Shown: positions 47,219 through 56,710 of the stretch, in pieces | Position numbering within the stretch: position 1 is the stretch's first letter | Layout: every line of letters starts with the position of its first letter | DNA from: JACCZX01 sp963801035 | GTDB taxonomy: Bacteria > Pseudomonadota > Gammaproteobacteria > Burkholderiales > Burkholderiaceae_F | Assembly (NCBI GenBank): GCA_963801035.1 | Contig: CAWDDF010000002.1 | Coordinates: 62,001 to 126,000 of the forward strand | Reading direction: 5' to 3' | DNA: 64,000 nt | Made by a program: the position numbers and the translations under genes | Notes under the pieces: model-generated | The model's database searches: none | What the model was told of the DNA's origin: nothing | What the model saw: the letters and a program-made list of their open reading frames with translations, nothing else

Positions 47219-48016
47219 TCAGTCGTCGAAAAGAACCAGCCGCGGCTGGCCGTCGACGAAGTCGAGATAGCCGCCGCGCGGCTCGGCATCATCAAGATCC
47301 CAATCGGGCAATACCCAGCGTTCCGCTGTCACCCCATCGAGATCGATCACATGCGCGGCCGGACGGTGTGTGTGCCCGTGGATGATGCGGCGGACGCCGG
47401 CGTCGCCCAGTGCGGCGACGACAGCCTCGGGCGTCACGTCCATGATGTCCATGGCTTTGTTCGACTTCGCCGTGTCGCTGAGCATGCGCGCGCCTTTCGC
47501 CATCGCGATTCGCTCATCGATCGATTTGCCGAGAAAGCCGCGCTGCGAGTCCGGATTGCGTGCCATCGCACGAAACTGCTGATAGGCGAGGTCATTCGTG
47601 CACCACGCGTCGCCGTGCGATAGCAGCGTCTGAGTGCCCGCGACGTCCGCGATGATCGGATCGGCAAGCAATGTCGCACCGGCTGCCCGCGCGAAGTCGT
47701 GACCGATCAGCGGATCGCGATTTCCATGCATCAGAAACACGCGTTGCTTCGCTTTCGAGGCGGCCGCGAGTGCATCGATGACGGGCTTGGCTGCCGGTGC
47801 CGCATCGTCGCCGATCCAGAACTCGAACAGATCCCCCAAGATGACAAGCTCGCGATGCCGTGGCGCATCGGCCTGCATGAAACGGAAAAACCGCTGCATA
47901 GTCGTGGGCCGCTCAAGCGCCAGATGCAAATCCGAGATGAAGACCGGGTCGATCAATGGCTCGATCGACTTCGTGACCGCCAGCGCTGGCGGCGGATCGA
48001 CGAGACGAAAAGTCAT
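47219..48016 (-). CDS. lpxH: UDP-2,3-diacylglucosamine diphosphatase LpxH
   Basis: A 265-residue calcineurin-like metallophosphatase that hydrolyses UDP-2,3-diacylglucosamine in lipid A synthesis. The metallophosphatase motifs are SDLHL, GDLFEFWIGDD, HGNRD, LSHGDAWC and IHGHTHRPA. The domain starts unusually late: about 27 residues precede SDLHL, where many LpxH have fewer than ten. The ATG (48014-48016) lies inside the arm of a long palindrome, so the first residues (MTFRLV) are element-encoded. An in-frame GTG at about residue 14 is an alternative start. Confidence 0.92.
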   Translation of the reverse strand: MTFRLVDPPPALAVTKSIEPLIDPVFISDLHLALERPTTMQRFFRFMQADAPRHRELVILGDLFEFWIGDDAAPAAKPVIDALAAASKAKQRVFLMHGNRDPLIGHDFARAAGATLLADPIIADVAGTQTLLSHGDAWCTNDLAYQQFRAMARNPDSQRGFLGKSIDERIAMAKGARMLSDTAKSNKAMDIMDVTPEAVVAALGDAGVRRIIHGHTHRPAAHVIDLDGVTAERWVLPDWDLDDAEPRGGYLDFVDGQPRLVLFDD

Positions 48017-48131
48017 CTCAAAAACGTAGCGAGCGACCCGAGGTTGCCGCGAGGAGCGGACCCGTACGACTGGCTACGGCGAGCACCGCAGCGGCAAGAT
48101 CGGGTCGCGCAGTAGTTTTGGAGATGACTTT
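48009..48131. repeat. Long imperfect palindrome between ppiB and lpxH
   Basis: Paired segments around an axis near 48070: 48009-48025 with 48115-48131 (17 bases, one mismatch), GCGACCCG 48033-48040 with CGGGTCGC 48101-48108, TTGCCGC 48044-48050 with GCGGCAA 48091-48097, and CCGTA 48062-48066 with TACGG 48075-48079. One arm ends at the ppiB stop codon, the other contains the lpxH start codon. The architecture parallels the 12299-12460 element, but the arm sequence differs. Confidence 0.75.
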
Positions 48132-48622
48132 CAAATGATCTCGGCGCGCTCGAGCAGCACGTTGACTTCAGGCACGTCCTGATGCGAACCGTGCCGGCCC
48201 GTGCGCAGTACCTTGATCTTGTCAACCGTATCTGTTCCCTCGATGACTTTGCCGAACACGCAGTAGCCCCAGCCTTGTGGTGACGGCGACGTGTGGTTGA
48301 GGAACTCGTTGTCGGCGACGTTGATAAAGAACTGTGATGACGCCGAATGTGGATCGCCGGTGCGCGCCATTGCCACCGTGTATTTCGTGTTGCGCAACCC
48401 GTTGCGCGCCTCGTTCTCGATTGGGTCTTCGGCGGTCTTCTGCCGCATGCCGGGCTCGAAGCCGCCGCCTTGAATCATGAAGCCGTTGATCACGCGGTGA
48501 AACAACGTGCCGTCGTAAAAACCGCTGCGGACGTAGCTTTCGAAGTTGGCCGCCGTCTTTGGTGCGCGCTCGTGATCGAGCTCGATCGTAATCGGGCCAT
48601 AGTTGGTGTACAGGCGAACCAT
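48131..48622 (-). CDS. ppiB: Cytoplasmic peptidyl-prolyl cis-trans isomerase B
   Basis: A 163-residue cyclophilin without a signal peptide. The active-site segment FHRVINGFMIQGGGF and SSQFFINVADNEFLNH are typical, and GYCVFGKVIEG closes the domain. It accelerates proline isomerisation in the cytoplasm. It lies 21 bases downstream of the exported paralogue ppiA. Its TGA touches the palindrome that separates it from lpxH. Confidence 0.96.
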   Translation of the reverse strand: MVRLYTNYGPITIELDHERAPKTAANFESYVRSGFYDGTLFHRVINGFMIQGGGFEPGMRQKTAEDPIENEARNGLRNTKYTVAMARTGDPHSASSQFFINVADNEFLNHTSPSPQGWGYCVFGKVIEGTDTVDKIKVLRTGRHGSHQDVPEVNVLLERAEII

Positions 48623-48643
48623 TTGTGCTCCTGGAATTGAGCG

Positions 48644-49207
48644 TTACTTGACGACGCGCGCGGTCTTAATGGTAATCGGTGTTACGGGAACATTTTGATG
48701 CGGGCCGCGGCTGTCGGTGGGCGCCGCCTTGATCTTGTCGACGACGTCCATGCCTTCGACAACCTTGCCGAAGACCGCATAGCCGTTGCCGTCGGGCTTC
48801 GGGTAGTCGAGTCCCGCGTTGTCAACCAGGTTTATGAAAAATTGCGCGCTCGCCGAGTCTGGATCGCCGCGGCGCGCCATTGCCAGCGTGCCGCGTTCGT
48901 TCTTCAAGCCGTTGCGACTCTCGAGCGGAATCGTGCCGCGCGTCGCCTTTTCCTTCATGTCGGCGGTGAATCCACCGCCCTGAATCATGAATCCAGGAAT
49001 GACGCGATGAAACACGGTGCCGTCATAGTGCCCGCTTTTGACGTACGACAGAAAGTTGTCGACAGTCTTCGGCGCGGCCTGCGGAGCGAGCTCGACGACG
49101 ATCTTGCCTTCGCTGGTATCGAGCGCCACGCGTGGTGCAGGTGTTTGTGCCGCCACGGAAAATGCCGCGGCGGCCAGGGTTGCAGCCAGTAACTTTGCGA
49201 ACTTCAT
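48644..49207 (-). CDS. ppiA: Periplasmic peptidyl-prolyl cis-trans isomerase A
   Basis: A 187-residue cyclophilin with a signal peptide (MKFAKLLAATLAAAAFSVAA, cleavage before QTPAP). The catalytic VFHRVIPGFMIQGGGF and ASAQFFINLVDN are present. It folds exported proteins in the periplasm. The ATG 49207 is preceded by GAGGAA; the longer frame extending upstream is rejected. ppiA and ppiB appear to be a tandem pair following a TPR gene. Confidence 0.95.
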   Translation of the reverse strand: MKFAKLLAATLAAAAFSVAAQTPAPRVALDTSEGKIVVELAPQAAPKTVDNFLSYVKSGHYDGTVFHRVIPGFMIQGGGFTADMKEKATRGTIPLESRNGLKNERGTLAMARRGDPDSASAQFFINLVDNAGLDYPKPDGNGYAVFGKVVEGMDVVDKIKAAPTDSRGPHQNVPVTPITIKTARVVK

Positions 49208-49226
49208 TGCATTCCTCATTCGGTGT

Positions 49227-49803
49227 TTAGCGCGTGGTGCGCACTTTGGTGACCATCTCGCGCGTGAGTGCAAGCTTGTTCGAGACGGTGCGGTTATTCG
49301 GTTGCAGTGTGGATGCGCGCTGGTACGCATCGGCAGCCATCTGCAAATACACATCGCCCATGTTTTCGTGCGCCGTCGCGTAGTCCGGCCGCGCAAGCAG
49401 CGCCAGTTCCAACGCTGTGCGCGCTTTATCGAGTTCGCCGGCTGCTGCATACAGCACCGCCAGGTTGTTGTAGGGCTCCGGCAGCTCCGGAAAATCTTCG
49501 GTGAGCTGCTGAAACGCCGCGCGTGCCGCTTCGTTATCGTTCATGTCCGACAAAATGACACCACGCGACGAACCGCATCTGCGCGTTGCGCGGATTCTTG
49601 GCCAGCTGCTCGTCGGTGAAATCCAGCGCCTGTTTGGTGCGTCCGGCAGCGATCAGCTTCTTGACCTCCTCGAGAGGCGTCGCATCGTTTCGATCGATCG
49701 AGATGTCGCCGATCGGCGGCGGCGGTACAGGTTGCGCGTACGCCGCGCCGCCGACACCGAGTGCGATAGCCAAGACCAAGAAAAGCGAAACGCTGTTTGA
49801 CAT
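49227..49803 (-). CDS. Exported TPR-repeat protein, frame broken
   Basis: A protein with a signal peptide (about residues 1-23, ending AYAQP) and at least three TPR-like helical pairs (QALDFTDEQLAKNPRNAQ, EAARAAFQQLTEDFPELPEP, KARTALELALLARPDYATAH). One extra base near 49560 splits it between QMRFV and LSDMNDNEAA. Corrected length is 191 residues. It probably acts in periplasmic protein-protein binding; no specific role is known. It is transcribed with ppiA-ppiB (19-base gap). Confidence 0.8.
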
Positions 49804-49897
49804 TGCAAGTGGATTGCGAAGCGATGCTTGGGTGCACGCTTGCTCGCTACACTGCGCGCGATTCTACAGCCGCTAATTGAGCGCGGATGGAGCAACA

Positions 49898-51271
49898 GTG
49901 CCCTTAGAGATCTACAACACGCTGTCACGAAGCAAGCAACCCTTGCAGCCAATTGTGCCCGGCCGCGTCGGCCTGTACGTGTGCGGAATGACCGTGTACG
50001 ACTACTGCCACCTGGGGCATGCGCGCCTGTTCGTGGCGATGGACATGGCGCAGCGCTGGATGCGAGTTCTTGGCTTGGATGTCACGTACGTTCGAAACAT
50101 TACCGATGTGGAAGACAAGATCATCAAGCGCGCCGCCGAAAACGGTGAAAACGTCAGCGAACTGACCGAGCGATTTATCCGCTACATGAACGAGGATTTT
50201 GCAGCGCTCGGATTGGCAGTCCCCGACGAGGAGCCGCGCGCCACCGATTACGTTCCGCAAATGCTGCGGCTGATCGAGGTGCTGCGCGAAAAGGATCTTG
50301 CCTATCAGGCGGACGATGGCGTCGACGGCGGGGATGTCAACTTTGCGGTACGCAAATTTCCCGGTTACGGAAAGCTGTCGGGTAAGTCGCTTGACGACTT
50401 GCGCGCCGGAGAGCGCGTCGCGATCGAGCGCAGCAAACGCGATCCGCTCGACTTCGTGCTGTGGAAGCAAGCCAAGCCTGCCGAGCCGTCGTGGCCATCG
50501 CCCTGGGGTGCCGGCAGACCTGGTTGGCATATCGAGTGCTCAGCGATGGCATGCGAAACGCTCGGCAAGACGTTCGATATTCACGGAGGGGGCCCGGATC
50601 TGATCTTTCCGCACCACGAGAACGAAATCGCGCAGAGCGAAGGTGCGCATGGAGTGCCGCTCGCCAATGTCTGGATGCATTGCGGCGCACTGCGCGTTGG
50701 CGACGCGAAGATGTCGAAGTCACTTGGCAACATGCTGACGATTCGCGAAGCGTTGAAGAAGTACGACGCCGAGGTATTGCGGTTTTTTCTGCTGCGACCG
50801 CACTACCGCAGCCAGATTGCTTTTACCGAAGGCCTGATCGTCGAAGCGCGTACGGCGTTGAGCCGCCTGTACACGGCGCTGCGCGATACGGCGCCGGACG
50901 AGCTGCCGGTCGACTGGGAAGAGCCGCACGCGCGTCGCTTCCACGACGCGATGAACGATGACTTCAACACTCCTATCGCGTTCGCTGCGCTGTTCGATCT
51001 CGCCGGCGAGATCAATCGAGGCAAATCAGCAAGGCTGGCGGGTCAGCTGCGCGCGCTGGGCAAGACGCTCGGACTTCTGCAGCAGGACCCCGAGCAGTTT
51101 CTGCGCGGTTCCGATGATGACATCGCCGGCATCGAGCTGCTGATCTCGGTCAGAGCAACCGCCAAGAAGGAGAAGAATTTCGACGAGGCCGATCGCGTGC
51201 GCAAGGTTTTGCTGGACAAAGGGATCGTGCTCGAAGACGGGCCCGGCGGAACGACGTGGCGTCGTCGGTAG
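49898..51271 (+). CDS. cysS: Cysteine-tRNA ligase
   Basis: A 457-residue class I synthetase. HIGH motif HLGHAR, KMSKS motif KMSKSLGN, and zinc ligands in YVCGMTVYD, WHIECSAM and FPHHENE are intact. The start is GTG 49898 with GGAG six bases upstream; a TTG at 49877 in the same frame would add seven residues. It is divergent from the TPR-ppiA-ppiB run. The next gene overlaps its end by 16 bases. Confidence 0.96.
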   Translation: MPLEIYNTLSRSKQPLQPIVPGRVGLYVCGMTVYDYCHLGHARLFVAMDMAQRWMRVLGLDVTYVRNITDVEDKIIKRAAENGENVSELTERFIRYMNEDFAALGLAVPDEEPRATDYVPQMLRLIEVLREKDLAYQADDGVDGGDVNFAVRKFPGYGKLSGKSLDDLRAGERVAIERSKRDPLDFVLWKQAKPAEPSWPSPWGAGRPGWHIECSAMACETLGKTFDIHGGGPDLIFPHHENEIAQSEGAHGVPLANVWMHCGALRVGDAKMSKSLGNMLTIREALKKYDAEVLRFFLLRPHYRSQIAFTEGLIVEARTALSRLYTALRDTAPDELPVDWEEPHARRFHDAMNDDFNTPIAFAALFDLAGEINRGKSARLAGQLRALGKTLGLLQQDPEQFLRGSDDDIAGIELLISVRATAKKEKNFDEADRVRKVLLDKGIVLEDGPGGTTWRRR

Positions 51272-51942
51272 GAGGGCTCGCGTCTGCGCCACTTCCGGCG
51301 CGCGTTGCAGGCGTGTCGCCGACCTACTGGCTGAGAGCGAAGCGCGCACTGGCGGTGAAGGACACGACGATGGCGACGATCATTGCGGCGCATCCGCGTG
51401 TCAAGCTGCAATCGCGCGGCGACGCGTTCGTGACGCTTGCACGTGCAATTGTCGGTCAGCAGATTTCGACCAAAGCTGCCGATGCAGTGTGGCGCCGGTT
51501 CTGTGTCGCGTGCGGCGAAACCTCTCCGAAGGCAATCCTTCGACGGCGGGCGACTACATTGCGCCGCTGCGGATTGTCCGATCGTAAGGTGGAGTACATC
51601 CGTGACCTCGCCGCCCACTTCGTCAGCGGCCGCGTCGATCCGTCGCGCTTCGGCGAGCAGGGCGACGAGGAAATCATTGCCGAGCTGATCGACATTCGGG
51701 GCATCGGGCGCTGGACCGCAGAGATGTTCCTGATTTTCAATTTGCTGCGTCCAAATGTGCTGCCGCTCGACGATTTGGGCTTGCTGAAAGCGGTCAGTGT
51801 CAATTATCTTGGCGGCGAGCCGGTGGTGGGCCGCGAGGGGCGGGCGCGCGTAGAAGAGCTTGCTGAGCTGTGGGCGCCGTGGCGCAGCGTTGCGACGTGG
51901 TATCTATGGCGTAGTCTTGATCCGATTCCAGTCACGTATTAA
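51256..51942 (+). CDS. DNA-3-methyladenine glycosylase, AlkA-like (HhH-GPD)
   Basis: A 228-residue base-excision glycosylase without the N-terminal TATA-like domain of E. coli AlkA. The HhH motif LIDIRGIGRWTAEM and the catalytic Asp in LPLDDLGLLKA are present, and AIVGQQISTKAAD is the usual substrate-pocket segment. It removes alkylated purines from DNA. The start is GTG 51256 within cysS, and accA follows after 15 bases: the conserved cysS-alkA-accA order of Burkholderiales. Confidence 0.92.
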   Translation: MASSVGGLASAPLPARVAGVSPTYWLRAKRALAVKDTTMATIIAAHPRVKLQSRGDAFVTLARAIVGQQISTKAADAVWRRFCVACGETSPKAILRRRATTLRRCGLSDRKVEYIRDLAAHFVSGRVDPSRFGEQGDEEIIAELIDIRGIGRWTAEMFLIFNLLRPNVLPLDDLGLLKAVSVNYLGGEPVVGREGRARVEELAELWAPWRSVATWYLWRSLDPIPVTY

Positions 51943-51957
51943 GAGAATGCAATAAGA

Positions 51958-52932
51958 ATGGCAAAGACCACGTTTCTGGATTTTGAGCAGCCGATCTCCG
52001 AGCTCGAGGCGAAAATCGACGAGCTGCGGTTCGTTCAGGACGACTCTGCCGTCGACATCTCCGAAGAGATCGAGCGGCTGCAGCAAAAGAGCGATGGCCT
52101 GCTGAAAGAGATTTACGCAAAGCTATCGCCGTGGCAGGTGTCGCAGCTTGCGCGCCATCCGCAGCGCCCGTACACGCTCGATTACGTCAACGACATTTTC
52201 ACGGACTTTCACGAGCTGCATGGCGATCGCTCGTTCTCGGATGACTTGTCGATCGTCGGCGGCATGGCGCGCTTCAACGGCCAGGCGGTGATGCTGCTCG
52301 GTCACCAGAAAGGTCGTGACACCAAGGAGCGAGCGCTGCGCAACTTTGGCATGAGCAAGCCCGAGGGATACCGCAAGGCGCTACGGCTGATGAAGCTAGC
52401 CGAGAAGTTTGGCTTGCCGTTGTTCACGTTCGTCGACACGCCCGGCGCCTATCCAGGTATCGATGCCGAAGAGCGGGGCCAGTCCGAGGCGATCGGCCAC
52501 AACCTTTACGAGATGTCGCAGCTCAAGGTCCCGATCATCACGACGATCATCGGCGAAGGCGGGTCGGGGGGCGCACTGGCAATCGCCGTTGGTGACACCG
52601 TGTTGATGCTGCAATACGCAACGTACTCGGTGATCTCGCCCGAAGGATGCGCGTCGATTCTGTGGAAGAGCGCGGACAAGGCGCCCGATGCCGCCGAGGC
52701 GCTCGGCCTTACCGCGCACCGATTGAAAGCGCTGGGCGTGATCGACAAGATCATCGCCGAGCCACTGGGCGGCGCGCATCGCGATCCGAAGCAAATGGCG
52801 GTGATGCTGAAGCGCGCACTGGCCGACAGCCTGCGGCAGTTTCAGGGAATGAAAACAAAGGACCTGCTGGCGGCACGCCACGCGCGGCTGTTGGCATATG
52901 GCAAGTTCAAGAGCACGGTCGAAGAAAACTGA
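51958..52932 (+). CDS. accA: Acetyl-CoA carboxylase carboxyltransferase subunit alpha
   Basis: A 324-residue subunit of the carboxyltransferase making malonyl-CoA for fatty acid synthesis. Segments: FLDFEQPISELEAKIDEL, PGAYPGIDAEERGQSEAI, and GEGGSGGALAIAVGD, which forms an oxyanion hole. Full-length. The tilS gene begins inside its last 35 bases. Confidence 0.97.
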   Translation: MAKTTFLDFEQPISELEAKIDELRFVQDDSAVDISEEIERLQQKSDGLLKEIYAKLSPWQVSQLARHPQRPYTLDYVNDIFTDFHELHGDRSFSDDLSIVGGMARFNGQAVMLLGHQKGRDTKERALRNFGMSKPEGYRKALRLMKLAEKFGLPLFTFVDTPGAYPGIDAEERGQSEAIGHNLYEMSQLKVPIITTIIGEGGSGGALAIAVGDTVLMLQYATYSVISPEGCASILWKSADKAPDAAEALGLTAHRLKALGVIDKIIAEPLGGAHRDPKQMAVMLKRALADSLRQFQGMKTKDLLAARHARLLAYGKFKSTVEEN

Positions 52933-54380
52933 TCCGCTCGAGCAGCAGCTGCTCGAAGTCGTGCGCGCCGCGGTCGCGCGTGCAGCGTCGCTGGCTCACG
53001 AGACGCGCTGCAAAAACTAGCGAGCCGCTGAAGCGTCAACTTCAGACACCTCCCCGCGCGCTAGCGGTTACCGTCGCGCTTGGCCTGAGCGGCGGACGCG
53101 ACTCGATGGCGCTGCTCGATTTGCTGGCTCGCTTGGCAGCGACGCGCGGCACCGGCGTGCGTCGCGTCGTTGCCATCCACATTCACCACGGCCTGAGCCG
53201 CAATGCCGATGCGTGGCTCGCACACTGTGAAGTCGAATGCGCGCGGATGGGCGTGCCGCTGGTTACGCGGCGCGTCGAAGTCAAGCGGCGTGGCCGCGGC
53301 ATCGAGGCCGCAGCGCGCGAAGTGAGGTACGCCGCGCTCGCGGACGCGGCGCGCGATGCCGGCGCACGCATCGTGGTGACGGCGCATCATCGCGACGATC
53401 GTCTCGAGACATTTCTATTGCAATGGATGCGCGGTGCGGGGCCCGATGGTCTCGCAGCATTTCCTGCTGTGCGTGCTTTTGGCAGAGATCTTCAATTGCT
53501 CCGGCCGCTGGTCGACATTGCGCGCACCGACATCGAGCGTTACGTTCAACTGCGTGCGCTCAGTTACGTAGACGACGACAGCAACGACGATGTTGCATTG
53601 TTGCGCAATGCAGTTCGGCGTGACGTTTTGCCGCGTCTCGATGCGCTGCGGCCCGGTTTCCGAGCCGCTGCTGCGCGTTCGGTCGACCTGGTCGCAGAAG
53701 CGGCGGAAGCGATGCGCTCGATGGCTGCGAGTGATTACGCTGCGTGTGCGGAGGATGCTCCCGAAGGAATGCTGCGGCTTGATCGGCTGTCTGCGTTGCC
53801 GGCTGCGCGGCAAACGGGCGCGTTACGTGCATGGCTGGCAGAGCAGGGCCTGCAGGCGCCAAGTCGGGCACGCCTGCTGGAAGTCCTCGATCAGGCGCGC
53901 AACGCACGCAGCGACGCAAAGCTGCTGGTGCGACTCGGGAGCCACGAAGTTCGTCGCTATCGAGGACTGTTGCTGTTGAAGCAGGCCGACGATGCGAGCC
54001 GAGACTCTCATGTGTTCACCTGGCGTGGCGAAGAGGAAGTCCCGCTGCCCAGTTGGGGCGGCGTATTGAGGTTTATCGTGGTTGATGGTGAAGGCTTCGA
54101 TCCCGAGTGGTTGCGCGCAGTGCCGCTCGAAGTGCGGCCGCGCGGTGGCGGTGAGCGCTTCAAGCCGCACGCTGCACGGCCGTCGAAGACCCTGAAGCGC
54201 TTGTTTCAGGATGCGGGCATCGCCGAGTTCGAGCGCGGCAGACTGCCATTGCTTTGGCGCGACGGCGAGTTGATCTTCGTTGGCGGCCTCGGTGCCGATG
54301 TGCGCTTCACCGATCGCGACGGCGAGCGCATCGCGATCGAATGGGAACCCGACGCTTCGCTGCTCGAGGGCAATTCCTGA
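52898..54380 (+). CDS. tilS: tRNA(Ile)-lysidine synthase TilS, frame broken
   Basis: The essential enzyme that converts C34 of tRNA-Ile(CAU) to lysidine. The PP-loop is GLSGGRDSMALL, with the downstream HHRDDRLETFLLQWMRG signature. The C-terminal domains reach LKRLFQDAGIAEFERGRLP and LGADVRF. Its N-terminal 40 residues (start ATG 52898, MASSRARSKKTDPLEQQLLE) are in another frame; one extra A in the A5 run at 53012-53016 separates them from KTSEPLKRQL. Corrected length is 493 residues. Overlap with accA by 35 bases indicates coupling. Confidence 0.88.
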
Positions 54381-54390
54381 GCGGTGCGGA

Positions 54391-54425
54391 TTGTCTCGTC
54401 GGCGCGGCTCCTATAATCGCGCGCC
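54391..54425 (+). promoter_or_regulatory. Candidate lysC promoter
   Basis: TATAAT (54412-54417) is a consensus -10, with TTGTCT (54391-54396) 15 bases upstream. The -10 is bracketed by GGCGCG (54401-54406) and CGCGCC (54420-54425), an inverted repeat that could be an operator. The ATG of lysC is at 54459. Confidence 0.55.
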
Positions 54426-54458
54426 GCGACAGCCCCGATCGACATAACAACAATCAGC

Positions 54459-55715
54459 ATGGCGCTCATCGTTCACAAATATGGCGGCACGTCGGTCGGC
54501 TCGGTCGAGCGCATCGGCAATGTGGCCAACCGGCTTGAGAAGTGGCACCGTGCCGGCCACAAATTGGTCGTCGTTGTCTCGGCGATGAGCGGAGAGACCG
54601 ACCGGCTGATCGCTCTGGCGAAGAAGGTGCAGCAAAACCCGGATGCGCGCGAGCTCGACGTCGTCGCTTCGACCGGTGAACAGGTGACGGTTGGCTTGCT
54701 CGCAATGGCACTGCTGCAGCGGGGCCTCAAGGCAAAGAGTTATACCGGTGCGCAAGTTCACGTGCTGACAGATAGCGCTTTCAACAAAGCGCGGATTCTG
54801 AACATCGACGAGAAAAAGATTCGCGAGGATCTCGACGACGGCACGATCGTCGTTGTCGCCGGATTTCAGGGCGTTGACGAACGCGGCAACATCACGACGC
54901 TCGGTCGAGGCGGAACCGATACCTCCGCCGTCGCGCTCGCAGCCGCACTGAAAGCCGACGAGTGCCTGATTTACACCGACGTCGACGGCGTTTACACGAC
55001 CGACCCGCGTATCGTTCCCGAAGCGCGCCGGATGCCGCGCATCACGTTCGAAGAAATGCTGGAGATGGCGAGTCTCGGCTCCAAGGTGCTGCAGTTGAGG
55101 TCGGTCGAGTTTGCCGGCAAGTACAAAGTGCCGCTGCGCGTGCTGTCGAGCTTGACCGATTCGGACATGCCGCTAGACGAAGAGGCGGCGTCGGGCACGT
55201 TGATTACGTTCGAGGAAGACATCCAGATGGAAAAAGCCATTATCTCCGGCGTCGCTTTCGCGCGCGACGAAGCGAAGATCACGCTGACCGAAGTTCCGGA
55301 CCGTCCGGGGATTGCCTATCAGATCCTGGGGCCGATCGCCGAGGCGAATGTCGACGTGGACATGATCGTGCAGAACATCAGCGTCGACGGCACGACCGAT
55401 TTTTCGTTTACCGTCCATCGCAACGAGTACGACAAGGCGATCCGTGTGCTGGAAAGCAATGTCAAAAATCAAATCGGCGCCAAGCGAATCGTCGGCGACC
55501 CGAAGATCGCAAAAGTTTCGATCGTGGGCATTGGTATGCGGTCGCATGTCGGCATCGCCAGTTTGATGTTTCGAACGCTGGCCGAAGAAGGCATCAACAT
55601 GCAGATGATCTCGACCAGCGAGATCAAAATCTCGGTTGTCGTCGAAGACAAGTACATGGAGCTGGCGGTGCGCGCGCTGCACAAGGCGTTTGGACTCGAG
55701 CAGGTTCCGGCCTAA
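54459..55715 (+). CDS. lysC: Aspartate kinase
   Basis: A 418-residue monofunctional aspartokinase that phosphorylates aspartate for lysine, threonine, methionine and diaminopimelate synthesis. The N-terminal VHKYGGTSVGSVERI and the GRGGTDTSAVALAAAL core form the kinase domain. Two ACT domains follow (about residues 265-340 and 345-415), which usually confer lysine plus threonine feedback inhibition. This architecture often contains an internal start for a small beta subunit; I cannot confirm one here. It has its own candidate promoter. Confidence 0.97.
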   Translation: MALIVHKYGGTSVGSVERIGNVANRLEKWHRAGHKLVVVVSAMSGETDRLIALAKKVQQNPDARELDVVASTGEQVTVGLLAMALLQRGLKAKSYTGAQVHVLTDSAFNKARILNIDEKKIREDLDDGTIVVVAGFQGVDERGNITTLGRGGTDTSAVALAAALKADECLIYTDVDGVYTTDPRIVPEARRMPRITFEEMLEMASLGSKVLQLRSVEFAGKYKVPLRVLSSLTDSDMPLDEEAASGTLITFEEDIQMEKAIISGVAFARDEAKITLTEVPDRPGIAYQILGPIAEANVDVDMIVQNISVDGTTDFSFTVHRNEYDKAIRVLESNVKNQIGAKRIVGDPKIAKVSIVGIGMRSHVGIASLMFRTLAEEGINMQMISTSEIKISVVVEDKYMELAVRALHKAFGLEQVPA

Positions 55716-55739
55716 CGGGATCATCACCGCGCGAACGAG

Positions 55740-56499
55740 ATGAACGCGTCGTTCTGGGCACTCTTCGTATTCGTAACGCAAATGGCGGGCTGGTTTGCGG
55801 GGCGAATCGTTAGGAGCCGGTTGCCGCCCGAGCACCTGACGTCAAGCACGCGTGATGCGGTCGTGCTGGCAGCAGGCACCGTCGCTACGCTTGCAGCGCT
55901 TGTGCTTGGGCTGATGATCTCCAGTGCCAAGACTTCGTTCGATACCGACCGGGCGTCGGTCGTCGAAATCGCGACCAACATTTTGCTGATGGATCGGGCG
56001 CTGGCTCACTATGGGGACAACGCCAAGGTAGCGCGCGAAACGCTGCGCAGCCTGCTGCAGCGGGCGGTGGACACCGTTTCGGCCTCCGAGCTGCAGAGCA
56101 AAGCGGCCGATTCCGGGTCGCCGCTTCCGCTGACGGATCGGCTGCAGACGAGCCTGCTGGCGCTCGTACCTGCCAACGACGGACAACGCTGGGTGCAAAC
56201 TCGTGCGCTAACGCTGAGTGCTGAACTCGAGCGAGCGCGCGTTCTGTTTGCGCGAACGCAGCGATGGCTCTATTCCAGTCGCGTTTCTAATCGTGCTGAC
56301 CGCCTGGCTGGCGATGCTCTATCTGGCGTTTGCCATTTTTGCGCCAACCAACGCAACGGTAACCGCCACGGCGTGGGGCGGTGCACTGGCGTTATCGGCC
56401 GCGATTTTTCTGATCATCGAACTCGATACGCCTTTCCACGGCATGATCAGTCTCTCGGCCGAGCCGCTGGTCAAGACGCTCGAGCTGCTGGGTCGCTAA
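55740..56499 (+). CDS. DUF4239 membrane protein, frame broken
   Basis: A membrane protein of the DUF4239 (bestrophin-like) group. Helices occur at the N-terminus (FWALFVFVTQMAGWFAG), at residues about 40-60, and as a C-terminal pair (FLIVLTAWLAMLYLAFAIFA and ALALSAAIFLIIELDTPFHG). The central soluble part is helical. One extra base near 56262 separates the last two helices. Corrected length is 252 residues. Function is unknown. It starts 24 bases after lysC. Confidence 0.75.
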
Positions 56500-56582
56500 A
56501 CGCAACGCTGTTTTGCCCGCACGCAACACCAAGTAAACTTGCGGCCCGATGCGGCATCGCGCTGACGATGTCATTCGTTTCC

Positions 56583-56676
56583 GGAGGCGTGGCCGAGTGG
56601 TCGAAGGCACTCCCCTGCTAAGGGAGCATGCGCGCAAAAACGTGCATCGACGGTTCGAATCCGTCCGCCTCCGCCA
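56583..56676 (+). tRNA. tRNA-Ser (anticodon GCU)
   Basis: A 94-base tRNA with the acceptor pair GGAGGCG/CGCCTCC, anticodon stem CTCCC/GGGAG around loop CTGCTAA (anticodon GCT, reading AGC/AGU), the long variable arm of tRNA-Ser, TTCGAAT in the T loop, and an encoded CCA end. Confidence 0.97.
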
Positions 56677-56710
56677 TCACTTCAGGCACATCATTTGCGT
56701 TAAACGCGCA

